A DNA stretch of 64,000 nucleotides from Bradysia coprophila (Eukaryota > Arthropoda > Insecta > Diptera > Sciaridae): assembly GCF_014529535.1 (NCBI RefSeq), contig NC_050737.1:6092487-6156486 (forward strand). Reading direction: 5' to 3'. A program made the position numbers and the translations under genes. The notes below the pieces were generated by a model that ran no database searches, was not told the DNA's origin, and saw nothing but the letters and a program-made list of their open reading frames with translations. Every line of letters begins with the position of its first letter. Within the stretch, counting starts at the first letter, position 1. This document shows positions 51,431 to 63,260 of the stretch, piece after piece.

Positions 51431-53076
51431 TTAATAGTTTTTCCGAAGATAATTCCAATAGTACATGACTGGAAGTAACGAGTCCCTTCTAGCTAATTGT
51501 TGATGAGTCAGATGAAAATCACATTTTCTCAATCGCTCCAGATATCGATCGATAGCCACAGCTGGTAGTAGCAATTGTTTGATATTCGATGGAACTTTCG
51601 ATGATAATTTTCTGGCCTGAAACATTTCGATCTGACTTTGTCACAACGAAGCACAAGAAAATGGAAAACACAAACCTTCTCCAAATGTGAATTGGCTGCA
51701 CTGGCTACGTCAAAGACACAGTCCTGAACGCCCTTATCGTCGATTTTATTTCGTAAAATTCTTTCTTGACTGACTCCGTGCTTAAGCATTATTTCTTGCG
51801 GTATACAAACTCCTTTCGATCGGTCGACCCTCGATTGGGCTCTCAACATGTTGGTGATACCTTGAGCTTTGCCCAAATGCGACAGCGCGTGATCGACATC
51901 GAGACTTTCGCTTTTCAGTATTTTAGCCAGCAAATAGTACATAGATGAAACAGACTCTTCAGCATACTGTTCCAGTTCCTTGGTTGTCACGAACAGTCGA
52001 TTCGGTGGACGTTCTCGACATTTTATTAACCGCATTAGGTACATTTTGTTCAGATTGTGAGATGTAATGGCCTGGTGTGAAAGAAAGCAGTTGAGTTACA
52101 GTTTTAGTTGCAGCCTGAATGTAGAATATGGTTGGATCGATGAAGTTCTACATTTGAGGTCCGGCGCCATTTCAGATCAGGCAACTTAAAAGTCATTCAA
52201 ATAGTGCAATCAATAGATGCCTGATTTAAAATGGAAATCGTCATTCGGATTCTTCGAAATGGACTTAGTGAAGAAGAAATCTTCAAAGTGTCGAAATTAG
52301 CAATCCCACTCCCCAAAGTCTGTTGTATTTTGAGGAGTGAGATTGCTCGTTTAGGTACTTTGAGGATTATATTTCCTCTCGATGTAAAATGTTCCAAAGA
52401 ATTAGGCAAAAAAAATCATCAAGTTTAATGTGACAAATTCATCTCAACAACCTTCAACTCAGGCGACCAGGATATCACACTATCGGTCAACAATTACCAA
52501 ATGAATTTCTTTAATCACAGGATGATCAGGTATTTTCGAGGCTTTCGGGCTAAAAATACTCTCTATGGCATCGTACCAGAACTTCAGTCGCATTGTTCCA
52601 ATTTTATCATCAGAAACCTGAAATTATGGAAAAATAAGATGCACATGACAATGGCAAGTCAGATCACTAGGCTATGGAATTTTAAGAAAATTGGCACATC
52701 ATCGTATTTAGATCTTTGTGTATGATTCTTGTAACGCACTTACAACACTCGCAATTTTCGAGACTTCAACATTGAGCGCACGAATTCCAAACGTACTTCG
52801 TCGAGGCTTTTCAGTCATCAGTAGCGCACACAGGTAGTTTTCATAGTCATGCTGCCTACGGAATTGTTAACTGTTATAGATCAGGGCCGGTAATTTGTCT
52901 CAATTTGTACAATACCTAACCAAATCGAAACAGTAATTTGCAGACGCTTGATTTGAATTTGAATTCACGTCGACGTGAGTACCGGTCGTACTAGACGTAA
53001 ATTGTCTTCGTTTAAGAGGTTCATAGTAGATCGACGATTTGTTTGTCCTGGCACAATTATTTAACAATCTGAACAT
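51431..53076 (-). CDS. NDUFAF6 / sicily, complex I assembly factor (squalene/phytoene synthase fold)
   Basis: Five exons with consistent phase: 52916-53076, 52744-52855, 52498-52617, 51676-52071 and 51431-51616, total 324 residues. The N-terminus (MFRLLNNCARTNKSS) is a likely mitochondrial presequence. DYENYLCALLMTEKPRRSTF, IGTMRLKFWYDAIESIF, YAEESVSSMYYLLAKIL and HLGKAQGITNMLRAQ are characteristic of NDUFAF6, a mitochondrial relative of squalene/phytoene synthases needed for assembly of the ND1 part of complex I; the Drosophila ortholog is sicily. The C-terminus ends LLPVMYYWNYLRKNY as in the family. The 426-base third intron is longer than the others and contains low-copy noncoding sequence. 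Confidence 0.95.
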
Positions 53077-53779
53077 GTCTTATTATTGACCGCTCATTGT
53101 TTTGGTTATACCATAATAATCGCACAGAACTGTCATCCTCTGTCAAAAATTAGTTTGATTTACGTTGTCGCGGCGTGGACATCACCTAAATGATTGTCGC
53201 GGGAACTTGAGATTGTTCGTTCGAAATTGGAGATGTACGAGTAGCCTGTCATCTGTTATCGATAACGACGACAAAAAAATGACAAGCTCTGGGTAATATG
53301 ACCTTTTATATAGTAAAATGCATGTTAAAAAATTGAAGTACAAGATTCGAACTAAAATCGGCCGATTAAAAATACCTTGATCGATGGAAGTAACATACCC
53401 GATAATAATACTAAGGGCAATGCAGTTCTCACTTCAAAGGAAGTCAAAGGTTTTTTTTCTTTGATGATTATAGTTCAACAAATTTTGTTGTACATAAAGT
53501 TAAAATCGCAAAAAATGTGTATTTTAGAAGTTCGATAAATGAACTTGAAGTCTTGAAGAGCAAAGTTGACCCAATGAAAAGTCTCGGTTTAAGGAAAACA
53601 TTATCTTTGTAAACCTACTGATTTAATTAGTCTTCCTATCAATAATTCTTCCGACTAATTACACTTAGTAACATAATTTACCTCAGCACCGCATGAGCAA
53701 CCGCATATCGGAATACAAACACATAACTCATCATTATATAGTCAGAAAATTAAATATTCTCGTTTATTCGGCAGATGGA
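53077..53779. other. Region between NDUFAF6 and the tRNA-LTR insertion
   Basis: This is the 5' flank of NDUFAF6. No coding sequence or repeat family was recognised. Confidence 0.4.
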
Positions 53780-53818
53780 AGCAGAGTGGCGCAGTGGAAG
53801 CGTACTGGGCCCATAACC
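53780..53818 (+). other. 5' half of initiator tRNA-Met (39 nt), not a tRNA gene
   Basis: The 39 bases match the 5' part of eukaryotic initiator tRNA-Met from its first base (AGCAGAGTGGCGCAGTGGAA) through the CAT anticodon to the base after it in the stem (GGGCCCATAACC). There is one difference from the usual insect sequence, A for G at standard position 26. The sequence then departs abruptly from tRNA exactly where the LTR begins. It lacks the 3' half, T arm and terminator and cannot make a tRNA. Thirty-nine nucleotides is the known size of the half-tRNA primer used by copia. Confidence 0.85.
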
Positions 53819-53974
53819 TGATGGCAGAGTATTAGTGATGGAAATAATAAATGCGACTTGTCGTATTGAGTTTACAATCAGAACTGACTTTATTCAAAGA
53901 GTTCTCATCCTAATTACAATGTATCTAAGTGTTACACTAGGCGGTGAATATAAGTAGTCGGGTTGCTCTCAACA
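53819..53974 (-). mobile_element. LTR of a copia-type retrotransposon joined to its tRNA primer
   Basis: On the minus strand the 156-bp segment starts TGTTGAGAGCAACC and ends CTGCCATCA, giving the TG..CA termini of an LTR. It contains TTATATTC in the first third and AATAAAGTC in the middle, plausible promoter and poly(A) signals. The CA end is directly followed by the reverse complement of the 39-nt initiator tRNA half, where the primer binding site should be. No internal retrotransposon sequence lies beyond it, no second LTR is present and I see no 5-bp target duplication. Confidence 0.75.
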
Positions 53975-53997
53975 TTTACGGGATGGAATTCAACATT

Positions 53998-56900
53998 TTA
54001 TTTTGAGTTCTCAGCTTGGGTGCAAAATTTTTTTCTCAAACTTTCAAGCAATTTTCGTCTCGGCTGGAAAACGGTGGGAGTGGCAACCTTTTCAGCAACC
54101 TCTTGAACGACCTCCTCTTCTGGCAAACCACCGGGTATGTTGAAATAAATTGTCGGCTCATCAGTATTCCCATTCACAAATTCCACCTTTGCCACAGACA
54201 CTGTAGACATGCATGGAAATATCTCGGCCAATTTATTCAAGTCAGTGGTGTCAGTTATGTCTGAGAAAACGGCGAGTTTTAGTTCAGTTTAACTGCAATA
54301 ATACAAATTCAAATGTGACCCTACCACCAATTTCAGCCATTACAGAATATAATGGGAATTTGAAGTCCGACGGCATGCGCCGCATATTGTCCACGTGCAC
54401 TTTGTTGAACAAGGCAAAATCAATGAAGAGCATCACCGGATTCATGTCAGCAAATGATTTGTCGATTTTGGCTCGATACCACTGTTCATTACATTTGGCA
54501 AGGCATATCTCGTTCACTCTGTTACGGTGAGTTAATTCATTATTATAAGACGACAGATTTGTCGATTAAATCGAATGAATGGCTCAATTTTAACAGGATT
54601 TCGGTGCCCATTAGCTTACCGAGGAGAGTATGGACTTTTATATTCGGCTTTGCAATATTCTTGAATCCTTTCGTGCATGTTAAACATATCTGACATATGT
54701 GCAGGTGTTGCCACAGTAAGAATGCCTTTTAGGGCCAATGAATTGTCGATCACAACAGCTTCAGTAGCATTGCCGTCGAATGGTTTGATGGGAATTTCAT
54801 GTATCTAAAGGAAAAATGAAATTTATCTCGATGTGAAGCCTCCCCCGATACTATAGTCATTATGGCTACTCGTGCAACGTTACTAGTATTTGCCATTGAT
54901 GCCTGAGAAGCCGGTGCAGTTATAGTATCGAAATTATTGGTGAAATTACCATAACACACTCGCTGGCTTTTATGCTGTTCAGTGTCGTTAGCTTTCCGTT
55001 AACACGTTCATTCGTCTCACTGACAATTAGTTCACATTCTACAACTCTTGAAGACGAACCAATCGCTTTCGAAATGAACTTTAATGGTGCGCGTCTCTCT
55101 AGCAATTCATATAAGTAAGTCAGGCACTTATCGGTTTTCATCGTTTGTCGCTCCAAGCCACTTAATGACGCTTTAAACACAAAACGCTGAACGTTCTGCA
55201 AATCTTGACTCAAGTTCTTCATTTTGTCTACCGGTGTAGTGACTACATTACCAAGCTCTAGCAAATTTACTATCGCTTTACCATCTTCGATGCCAGCAAT
55301 CGATGCACGGTAATAGAAACCTTCGTAATATGCTAAGACAATATCACCTGTCTTGGGCATTTCGGCCAATGCTGGCGCTGTTTTCGCATATTCAGCCACA
55401 TCGTTTAGGTATTTCACGTATCGTTCATTGTCGTTCGGCTCGAATGACCTCAAGAAAACAATCTTATGGCTCAAAACATTGGTGATAACAACCAGTTTGT
55501 TGTTCTTCGGCAGATCGCATGGTTTGACTTGGATAACTGACTCGATATTCTGTTGGTCTAGGCATGCGCGTAGGAAAGCGGCCCGCTTTTTCTGTGTGCC
55601 TGATCCGGTCGATTTTGTATCAGAGTCAGTTGAAGAAATCGAGCTTGATCGCGGAGCCAAAACTCTAGGTGAAAGTAGTTTCGCCCCTCGACCGGCAGAG
55701 TGGCGATTTGCTCGCCTGTTGACAATGGCCTCAGGTGTACTTTTAAAAGGAATTAGGAAAATTGTAGACCCGCAACAAAAAATACATCCGAAAAATGTAC
55801 TTACGAGCTGACACAAGAGCAGCCACATTCGTTGCTATTGTATTCCTTCAAGCAATATATCGAACAAAAGGAGTCCTTGCATCCCTTGCAGAACTTCACT
55901 GTTGGACTCTGACAATTTTTGCATTGTTCTGGTACTGTGAGGTCGTTCGTGGCATTGTGCACAAAGTGTTGCTGTCGGTAGAAAGGTTTTTATAGGGTTT
56001 ACTATTCTCTGTCGTAACAAATATTTAATTCAAATACCATTTCTTCATCGAAGCTTCCCATGGAATTAGATGAAAACTTTTCCATCATTGCAATAGAGTT
56101 CGGTGAATGTCTGCAGAAGATTGTATTTAGAAGAAAAAATTTCTTTACCTAATCCAGTTCCAAAAATACCTGTAAATGACACTTCCGTTGGTGATTGTTG
56201 GAAAATGTTGACCACCTTCCAACAAAATTTTCATACGCTGATTATCAACTTCATTCGGTTCTGGTAACGGTGATGGTATGGCCAATGGTAGATGGAACTC
56301 ACTTTAATATAGAAAATGAAATGTAAGTTCTGTGTTCAAGATGTCAACAGGTTTTGGTTGTCTGCCGCTGGTGCAACATTCTAACGGTTTCTGTGTTCTA
56401 CTAGTTTTGGAATCTGGACATTTTTGGATTAGCTTAACATGGAAAACGCATGTTTTACAATACAACCGATCGAATGGAGATTTCTTCTTGACTTTTTCTT
56501 TCTGTTCGAAAACAACAGAATTTCCAAATCTCTGAATTCAATTTAGTATCCGATGTCAATGTAAATTAGCTACAGCAACTACGTACCAACTACATGTTCA
56601 ATTTATATTTATTGTAACAAGGGTTTTGCAAGATGAGCCAATCAATAAAATTACCTCTCTGAAAGCGGTTCTGGGAAATGATTTCATTGTTCCAACTTTA
56701 AGAAGGAATATGCGGGAATGCAGAAGAAAAAGACAAAATTTCTTCTTTTTTAAATTAATTTCGATATCTTGATCAGACTTTATTGGAGACATTGGAACGT
56801 GAAGCTTAAATTTTTCATCAAACAATGGCTCAAAACTTTCCAAACTAATTTGGGTGTCACCGCATGAAACAACAAATTGTGAAATTTCTCAATCGCTTTA

Positions 56901-58572
56901 TTCGTTCCCGGGCATAAAGCGGTTCTCACTTAGCTTATTCTTAGAGGTTCACAATCTATAGAAATTGCAACAACAACACTATCACCGGTTTGCGTATTCG
57001 GTTATAAAGTGCACTTACTCATTACAGAACCACTCACATGCTGATTGTATAAACGACGGAATTGGTCAGTGGTTGTGATTTTTAGCTGTAATGTTAAGTC
57101 AAATATGCAGTCATACCTGCATGAAATACAGATTTGTGTGCAATTGTTAGCACGAGATATTTGTATGATTTTTTAAGTTTTGAACAGAATGGAAACAGAT
57201 ACATCTAATTAGGAATAATAATTTTTCGATGAATAAGATTCCAATTAAAGGATAAATTGTACTACTAAAGCAATCGAGGTAAGAAAATTCAAGTCGGCAA
57301 ACTGGAAATTAATTATCCAAAGTTCATTTACTATCTGATCAAATAAAGTTGTTGGCCTCGATCCGAAACTTCTTTCACTCATTTTTCTTTCTGTGGTCAA
57401 AACGACTGCACATTGTTGATACCGAGATTATGCTACAAAAATGTCAACCGTGGATGGAGTTACTTAAGTAGAAATCGATTTATAAAAAAGGTTGTTATGT
57501 CTGTCCTACCATGGAAAGATCAGATCAGGTATCAGGCGTTTTTAGAGCAATTGTATAATTAGCCGCAATGAAAGCGATGCATGGGATGGTACTTAAATTC
57601 AAATTTATCATGAACTGTGTGTGAGACAAAAGTGAATTTGAATTAGTGGACGATGTATTGCAAGTGATACAGCCATACCCATACCAAGGCTACTTCATCG
57701 CAACTTAAGTAAAGTCTGAAAATGCTGTTGCATGTATGTTAGCTAAGGATTCTAGAACGTGAAATCTGTGGATCTTAGATAACTATAGTCGCCTCATTCG
57801 TCTGTATACGATCTAATTACAAAAGTTTTCACATTATTGCCCCCAATTCGTAGAAACTTACTTCACAATTTCGGCTCTCTCAAATTTTCTTCCCTTCATA
57901 GCCTCGTCCACTTCCGGACTTTCTTCATTCGAGTCATCCAGTCTTGGTTTGTACTGTTGTTTCTGCTTATAGAAGCTAGCTTTCATCACTTTACCGCCTA
58001 CTTTTAAGCAAAGGTTGTTGATGTTATGGATGACACTCTCAGCATCCCTGCAAGAACACAAAAAAAAAGCTAAATTAACAACGGAATGCTTTAACTCAAG
58101 ACTTGTTAATAGTTACGCCACACTCGCGATCTTTACAACCACATTCTCCCCAGTGCGTTCATAGTTCATCCATTTGTTTTGGACTTCTTTGACTTGACCG
58201 TATTTGTTGCACAAGTTCTTGATTCCTTTATCGCCCAAAATCGAAGGAACAAATCTCAGAATAACTCCACAATCCGATCGATTTGTCTGATTCGGCAGAG
58301 CGCACTCATCTTGAAGATTACTGCCAGGACCTTCATCGTAGCCTGTGAATGGTTTTTGTTGACGCAAAAACGGTTTTAGTTCGAGTAAAAATAGTTCAAA
58401 ACGTCTTCACATACAGTTTAAATGCGGATCATTAAAATCCTTAACCATTAAATCCTCCGTATCAAATTCAACAGGTTGAATTGTTTCGGCTTCCAAGTCT
58501 AATAATATTCAAAACATTGCATTATTATCGCAAACCAATTGACTGTATAGTTGACTGACCTTTTGCAGACAT
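53998..58572 (-). CDS. vret: Vreteno homolog (RRM, MYND, Tudor domains; piRNA pathway)
   Basis: Exons I can join in phase: 58560-58572, 58415-58498, 58117-58342 and 57862-58047 at the N-terminus; 56170-56301, 56038-56110, 55805-55971, 54950-55739, 54620-54804, 54325-54518 and 53998-54260 at the C-terminus. One or more middle exons remain unresolved; about 56655-56870 (ESFEPLFDEKFKLHVP) is a probable one. Order of domains: RRM (CGVILRFVPSI, VVVKIASVADAESVIHNINN), a Cys-rich MYND-like finger (CKNCQSPTVKFCKGCKDSFC), a Tudor domain around GDIVLAYYEGFYYRASI, and a second around EICLAKCNEQWYRAKIDKSF. This order is that of Drosophila Vreteno, a Tudor protein required for primary piRNA biogenesis and transposon silencing in ovaries (TDRD1-related). 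The tail ends CTQAENSK. Confidence 0.88.
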
Positions 58573-59138
58573 ATTGAATTGTCTATTGGATTTTGGGAAC
58601 AAAATTGTAGTCCAGAAACGGTTTTAACAAGAACAACGCAACGTAGGTGTTTATGCGCTATACGATTACACTTTCTATGCAACACCAAAGCAAATTTGAC
58701 TCTCAACAATATGTTTTCACTTTCATGTTGTATGTCAAAAATATCCATCGCAAACGCCGCATATAATGCGACGATATACACATCCAAGAGAAACAGCGCA
58801 ATTTGATTTGTGTGTGTGTGTGTGTGAGAGGTGTGTGGAAGCCGTCTAAAAAATAGAGCGTTGCCCACAGTGTCTGTCCCTTATCAAATTGCATTGAACA
58901 GAGACATAATGTAAATGATTATTTTCATAGAAAACATTTGATGTTCAAGTAAGTGGTTTTCGGAGGAATTTTTGTTGTTGTTGTTTTCATTTTGAATGTC
59001 GAGAAAAATCAGTAGAGTGTAGTGTAGACCGTTATGTTTTCATGAAATTATTATTTTTTACATGCCAAGAACAATAATCTCGAACCTATCACTCTATAAA
59101 GCATTTTCATTTATCTCGATGTATCTCGGCAGATAATA
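58573..59138. other. vret upstream region with a GT microsatellite
   Basis: Likely holds the vret promoter. A (TG)n run of about nine units lies at 58809-58826. No gene is seen. Confidence 0.45.
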
Positions 59139-59325
59139 TATATTACACATGTCACGAAGAAGTCGAGGCTTGCCGAAGTGTGTACTCTATTTTATTGCAT
59201 AGGCGAAAACGGGACTACAACATAGACCTGAAGTGTAATTTTATCAAAAATGTCACAATTACTTAACTAGAAGAATAATTGAAAAATCGGCAAGCCTCGA
59301 CTTCTTAGTGACAAGTGTGTAATAT
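59139..59325. repeat. Palindrome with about 38-bp arms
   Basis: The left arm has TATTACACATGTCACGAAGA then AGTCGAGGCTTGCCGA; the right arm is TCGGCAAGCCTCGACTTCTT then AGTGACAAGTGTGTAATAT. The interior (ACTCTATTTTATTGCATAGG and ACTTAACTAGAAGAATAATT) is shared with the 48800-49085 repeat in the opposite orientation. Confidence 0.7.
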
Positions 59326-59404
59326 AGAAAAGTACTTTGCACCGAGATTCATACAAAGTTTTATGCATCTAAAGTTCACAATTATAATGCTGTGGTGCAT
59401 AAAA

Positions 59405-59433
59405 TCACTGCAGAGTTTACTTTACTCTGCTGT
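59405..59433. repeat. Two abutting hAT-MITE ends
   Basis: ATCACTGCAGAGT and ACTCTGCTGTGAT form a tiny palindrome whose arms resemble the CACGGCAGAG termini of the 18.3-kb and 25.1-kb MITEs. It could be an extreme internal-deletion derivative, or chance. Confidence 0.35.
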
Positions 59434-60537
59434 GATAAAATAATAATTAGTATATGCACCTCTGCTCTGGACTCACACGTCAAAATAAAGTTTTTGACAT
59501 CTTCTACTAGTATAATTGACAATAGGCGTGTGGGAAGGTTGTATTTCGAACCGAAAGCAGTGGGATATAACACGTCGAATGTCATTAATCCAAAGAGTTC
59601 TATTCCACCCTCTACTTTCACCTCATTTGATGCAACCCAATATATATGATTCCGGTACCTTATAAAAAACGGGATGGTTCGTGTTTACGTACCACCAAAA
59701 TGATCCGAGTTTGATTCCAGCGTCAGACAATTCAATATGGAATTTTTCGAAGGAGGTATATCGCAGTGGTAACTTCCTAAAGTGCCTAAAATTCACTGAA
59801 GCTTTAGAATTTTGGGTAGCTGCAATGTGTTTGATGGCTGCAGCGATACTGACGTAACGCAAATACAATGAATGTGTCTAGCCTACATTTAGGCGAGATA
59901 TCAATTAAGCAAATAACTTTTCTCACAGAGTATTTGCATATCTCGAGGCGTGGTTATCACGTGAATCACGTGAAGCTGATGGTCCGAGCTGAACTTGTCA
60001 TTGGACGAACAAGGATTTTAGTGATATCTCTAAGACAAAAACAAACAAAGAATGTAAACACATGGTGAGGTAAGGGAAGCAAAACGAAATGTCGCGTTTG
60101 ACCTCAGATTCATGTAGGATTTAAGACGAATCTACACATAGCTAAATTGTTCCCTACATTCGGGCACAAAATTATCGTTTGGTGTTAAAATGCGTTAGCT
60201 TACAGTAAAAAATTGAAATCTTTATTTGTGGTGATATCACCTAAGCAGAGAAAACTCAATATTTCATGAAAATTGACACATATTTTGAGTTTTCTTAGTC
60301 TCAGAACAAACATTTCAATTGAAACTTTACTTTTCCAACAATTTCTCCTTATTATGTAAGAATGTATTGATTGCGTCTATCGTACTATCGAACGGCAAAC
60401 ACTCTCAGTTTCTGACCCTAAATAGATTAAGGAACAGAGAGACACCTGTACATAAAATTATTCGACAACAAAATTCAACCAACAATCAGATTTTATTTCG
60501 ATCGTTTCATTTCTCTCTCAATAAATAATCTTATATC
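59434..60537. other. 3' flank of the alkaline phosphatase gene
   Basis: No gene is supported. A short AT-rich open frame at 59623-59868 on the minus strand is not convincing. Confidence 0.4.
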
Positions 60538-62375
60538 CTATGTACAATGAGTCAAACCGTCACCCAAGCACGATGCATATGCCATTAAATGGGTCAGCAC
60601 ATGCTGTTCGTAAACACCACTAAATAGGTGAGACCAAGGACCGGATGCGAATACGGCTACATCTTCACCAGCATGAGTTTCCGATGAAACCAGTAACCCA
60701 GCTGGGAACCTGAAGCGGTTGCTCGATGTGTCTATTTTCGATAAATCAATGCGAGTCCTTTGGGCAGCACTCATGTGATTTGGATAACCGGGTCCGTTTG
60801 CATACATCAATTTCATGTACGGTTTGCCGTCAATGTTACTCCGTTCAGCTGGACTGTAAATGTCTGTTCCACGGCCCTTGAATTAAAGAGAAATCTTTTT
60901 TAGTTTTGGTGCTGATGTTTCTTTACTGAATGTAACTTACTCCGTAGCCATTGTACGACAGTGTATGCGAGTGATCGGAAGTAACAACAATCAATGTGTC
61001 TTCTTCATTCACTTTGTTTCTCGCTAACTCGACGGCCTTTGCAAATTCAAGTGTTTCGTCCAGAGATAAGCGTGCGTAATTGCTGTGATGCGCTGAATCG
61101 ATTTTTTGTCCTTCAACGAACAGAACGTATCCGTTTTCATTTTTACTGAGAATATCAATTGCTTTCTCAGTCATCTCTGCTAACGTTGGTTCTTTGTCTT
61201 CGTTACCACTTTCGACGACGTCACGATTGTACTCCATGGTGCTGCTTTCAAATAAACCCAGCAAATAGTCAACTTCATTCGGGTTAATCGATCTGAAGTC
61301 AGTCTTCAAAATGAAATTGTTTTCATTGTACGCAGTAGGTAAGCTTGACTAGTAGAATTAAACTTACAGCGTTCCACACGTATCTGGATCTTAAATGTGA
61401 TTTAGCGTCTTGATATTCTTGTATTAAGTCTAAACCATCTGTTCTGTATCCGGCCGAACCTTCTTCATCTATAAAGGTTGTGTTTCTCATTTCTGCGCGG
61501 CCACCGCCTAGGATAACATGCAAACGACTACCAACATCACCCCGAATCAACTGCTTGGATATATCGTCAATTATATTGGGATCGCAACCATCTGCTAAAA
61601 CGTCGACATCATTTTCCCAGTATCTGTTGGCTAGAGTTTTATTTCGGTTATTTAAGACAGATCTAAGAATTGGCGATAAAGGTGGTGTCCTGGTTCAAGC
61701 ACCTGAAATCTAAGTACTCAGTCGATCTGAGCCTTAATTTAAACTACCTGAATGAGCATAAGCGCCAGAGGGAGAAGCGCCAGTTACAACGTCTGTGGTT
61801 ACTATCCCAGCTGATTTGTTGCTATCTAAGGCCCATTTAAAAATCGACTCAGTATGTGTTGATGGATCTAATTGTGCGGTACAGTCATATCTTGGAACTT
61901 TGGCGCTCACACCAACCGTACCATAATTGGCTTTCACCCCGGTCAAATAAGCTGTAGACGTGCATGCAGAGTCAGCCACCTGGTAATCTACACAATACGT
62001 TCGAACCATTCCCATATGGGGAAAGTTTTCAAATGACAGTGATTCTTCCTCTCCCCCTTTAGCTACACGGGCTGCGTTGTACGTAGCTACCGACATACCA
62101 TCGGCGAGGAAGAAAATCACATTTTTCGCTCTGTTTGTGTTTACCCGCTTCGTCAACTGAGCATCAACAAAGGTTTTGGCAATATCCAACCAAAAATCGT
62201 TTTCATTTTCGCCTTCCCGTTTCAGTTGCTTTGGTGTACCCAATTCAATATGTTCATCAGTGTGCACTCGATGGTCGGCAATATCAGCTCTTCGGCGAAT
62301 CTCTTTGGGCACGAGATTTGCGAGTGAGTATTGCTGAAGCAATATCACGAAGATAACAGTGGTGATAAGTTTCAT
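60538..62375 (-). CDS. Secreted alkaline phosphatase
   Basis: Four exons in consistent phase: 61748-62375, 61368-61630, 60941-61303 and 60538-60876, giving 530 residues. Residues 1-19 ([19 protein letters not shown]) are a signal peptide. The family sites are present: metal-binding FLADGMSV, the catalytic Ser in [88 protein letters not shown] and [20 protein letters not shown]. It hydrolyses phosphate monoesters with two zinc and one magnesium ion. The protein ends [13 protein letters not shown] without the hydrophobic tail that directs GPI anchoring in most animal alkaline phosphatases, so it is predicted to be released, for instance into gut or saliva. A TATA box lies about 53 bases before the ATG. 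Confidence 0.94.
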
Positions 62376-62427
62376 GTCTCAATATTATTTCTGCCGAAAC
62401 AGGCTCCAACCACGCCGAGTGAATTGC

Positions 62428-62436
62428 TATTATATA
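62428..62436 (-). promoter_or_regulatory. TATA box of the alkaline phosphatase gene
   Basis: On the minus strand TATATAATA lies 53-61 bases before the start codon, and about 25-30 bases later TCACTCG could serve as initiator. Position and composition fit a tissue-specific TATA promoter. Not verified by transcript data. Confidence 0.5.
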
Positions 62437-62844
62437 CTGGCAAACGACATCAAGTCGTTTTATTGCTGTACGAATTTAGTGTCTTACTATCTCAATTGAT
62501 ATTTTTGCTGCATGTGATTGGGTGATTGCCGCAGCGACTGCCAATTAATTTATTGTTTCTGTATTTCGGCACTTTATACGTGATTGGAAATATGTGAAGA
62601 ACACTCGTGGGTAGTATTGCTCTTCTTTTGGAAACAACTAAAACCTTTTCTGACTTACTAACATAGTCCTTAATCTAACATCATTACCCTCGCAGCTTCT
62701 CATTTAAAAATTTCTTTTGAATTGACTAAATCTTATCCATGTGAGTGTTATGATAATGATAAGTATGCAACACCACAGAGGTTAGTACTGTTCAGATAGA
62801 CCTGCAAAATAACTGCAGCAATAACTGCCACACTCGACATACTT

Positions 62845-63260
62845 TTAAGAGGCACCGGCACTTAGCTAAAATTGTAGCCTACATTTGCGTGTTTCGTTTT
62901 TCATTTTTGTTAATATCTTTCCACCAGAATCCTTTTTGAAAAATGTTCGACCGCAATTCCGACCAAGAATCTGTTAGCTTTAAATAAAAATTAGTTTTGG
63001 TTGTAGTCGTTTGATCAGCTCTGAAAAAAGTGAGCAATTTAATGGAATTTTCATAAACAGCTCATTGTTCTCAGAGCTGGTCAAATTGCTACAACCAGAT
63101 CGATTTTCTGTTGAAAGCTAACACATTCGTGGTCGGAATTGTGGTCGTACATTTTTGAAAAAAGATTCTGGTGGAGAGATATCAGCAAAAGTAAACTAAA
63201 ATCCAGTATTTAAAAATCGCCCTAATGTATGCTTTTCGGCAAAGTACCGGTGCCTCTTAA
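62845..63260. mobile_element. TTAA-flanked palindromic MITE, long inverted arms
   Basis: The 408-bp body (62849-63256) has ends GAGGCACCGG and CCGGTGCCTC, flanked by TTAA on each side. Most of the body folds on itself: CCACCAGAATCCTTTTTGAA, GACCGCAATTCCGACCA and TGTTAGCTTT on the left pair with AAAGCTAACA, TGGTCGGAATTGTGGTC and TTTTGAAAAAAGATTCTGGTGG on the right. A TTAA target is typical of piggyBac-type elements. No transposase is present. Confidence 0.7.

Noticed and set aside
52231-52428. Plus-strand 65-codon frame within an NDUFAF6 intron
   Set aside because: It is antisense to an intron with no family resemblance; chance frame.
53780-53818. Functional initiator tRNA gene
   Set aside because: It stops after the anticodon stem begins its 3' side and runs into an LTR; no T arm, acceptor 3' strand or terminator.
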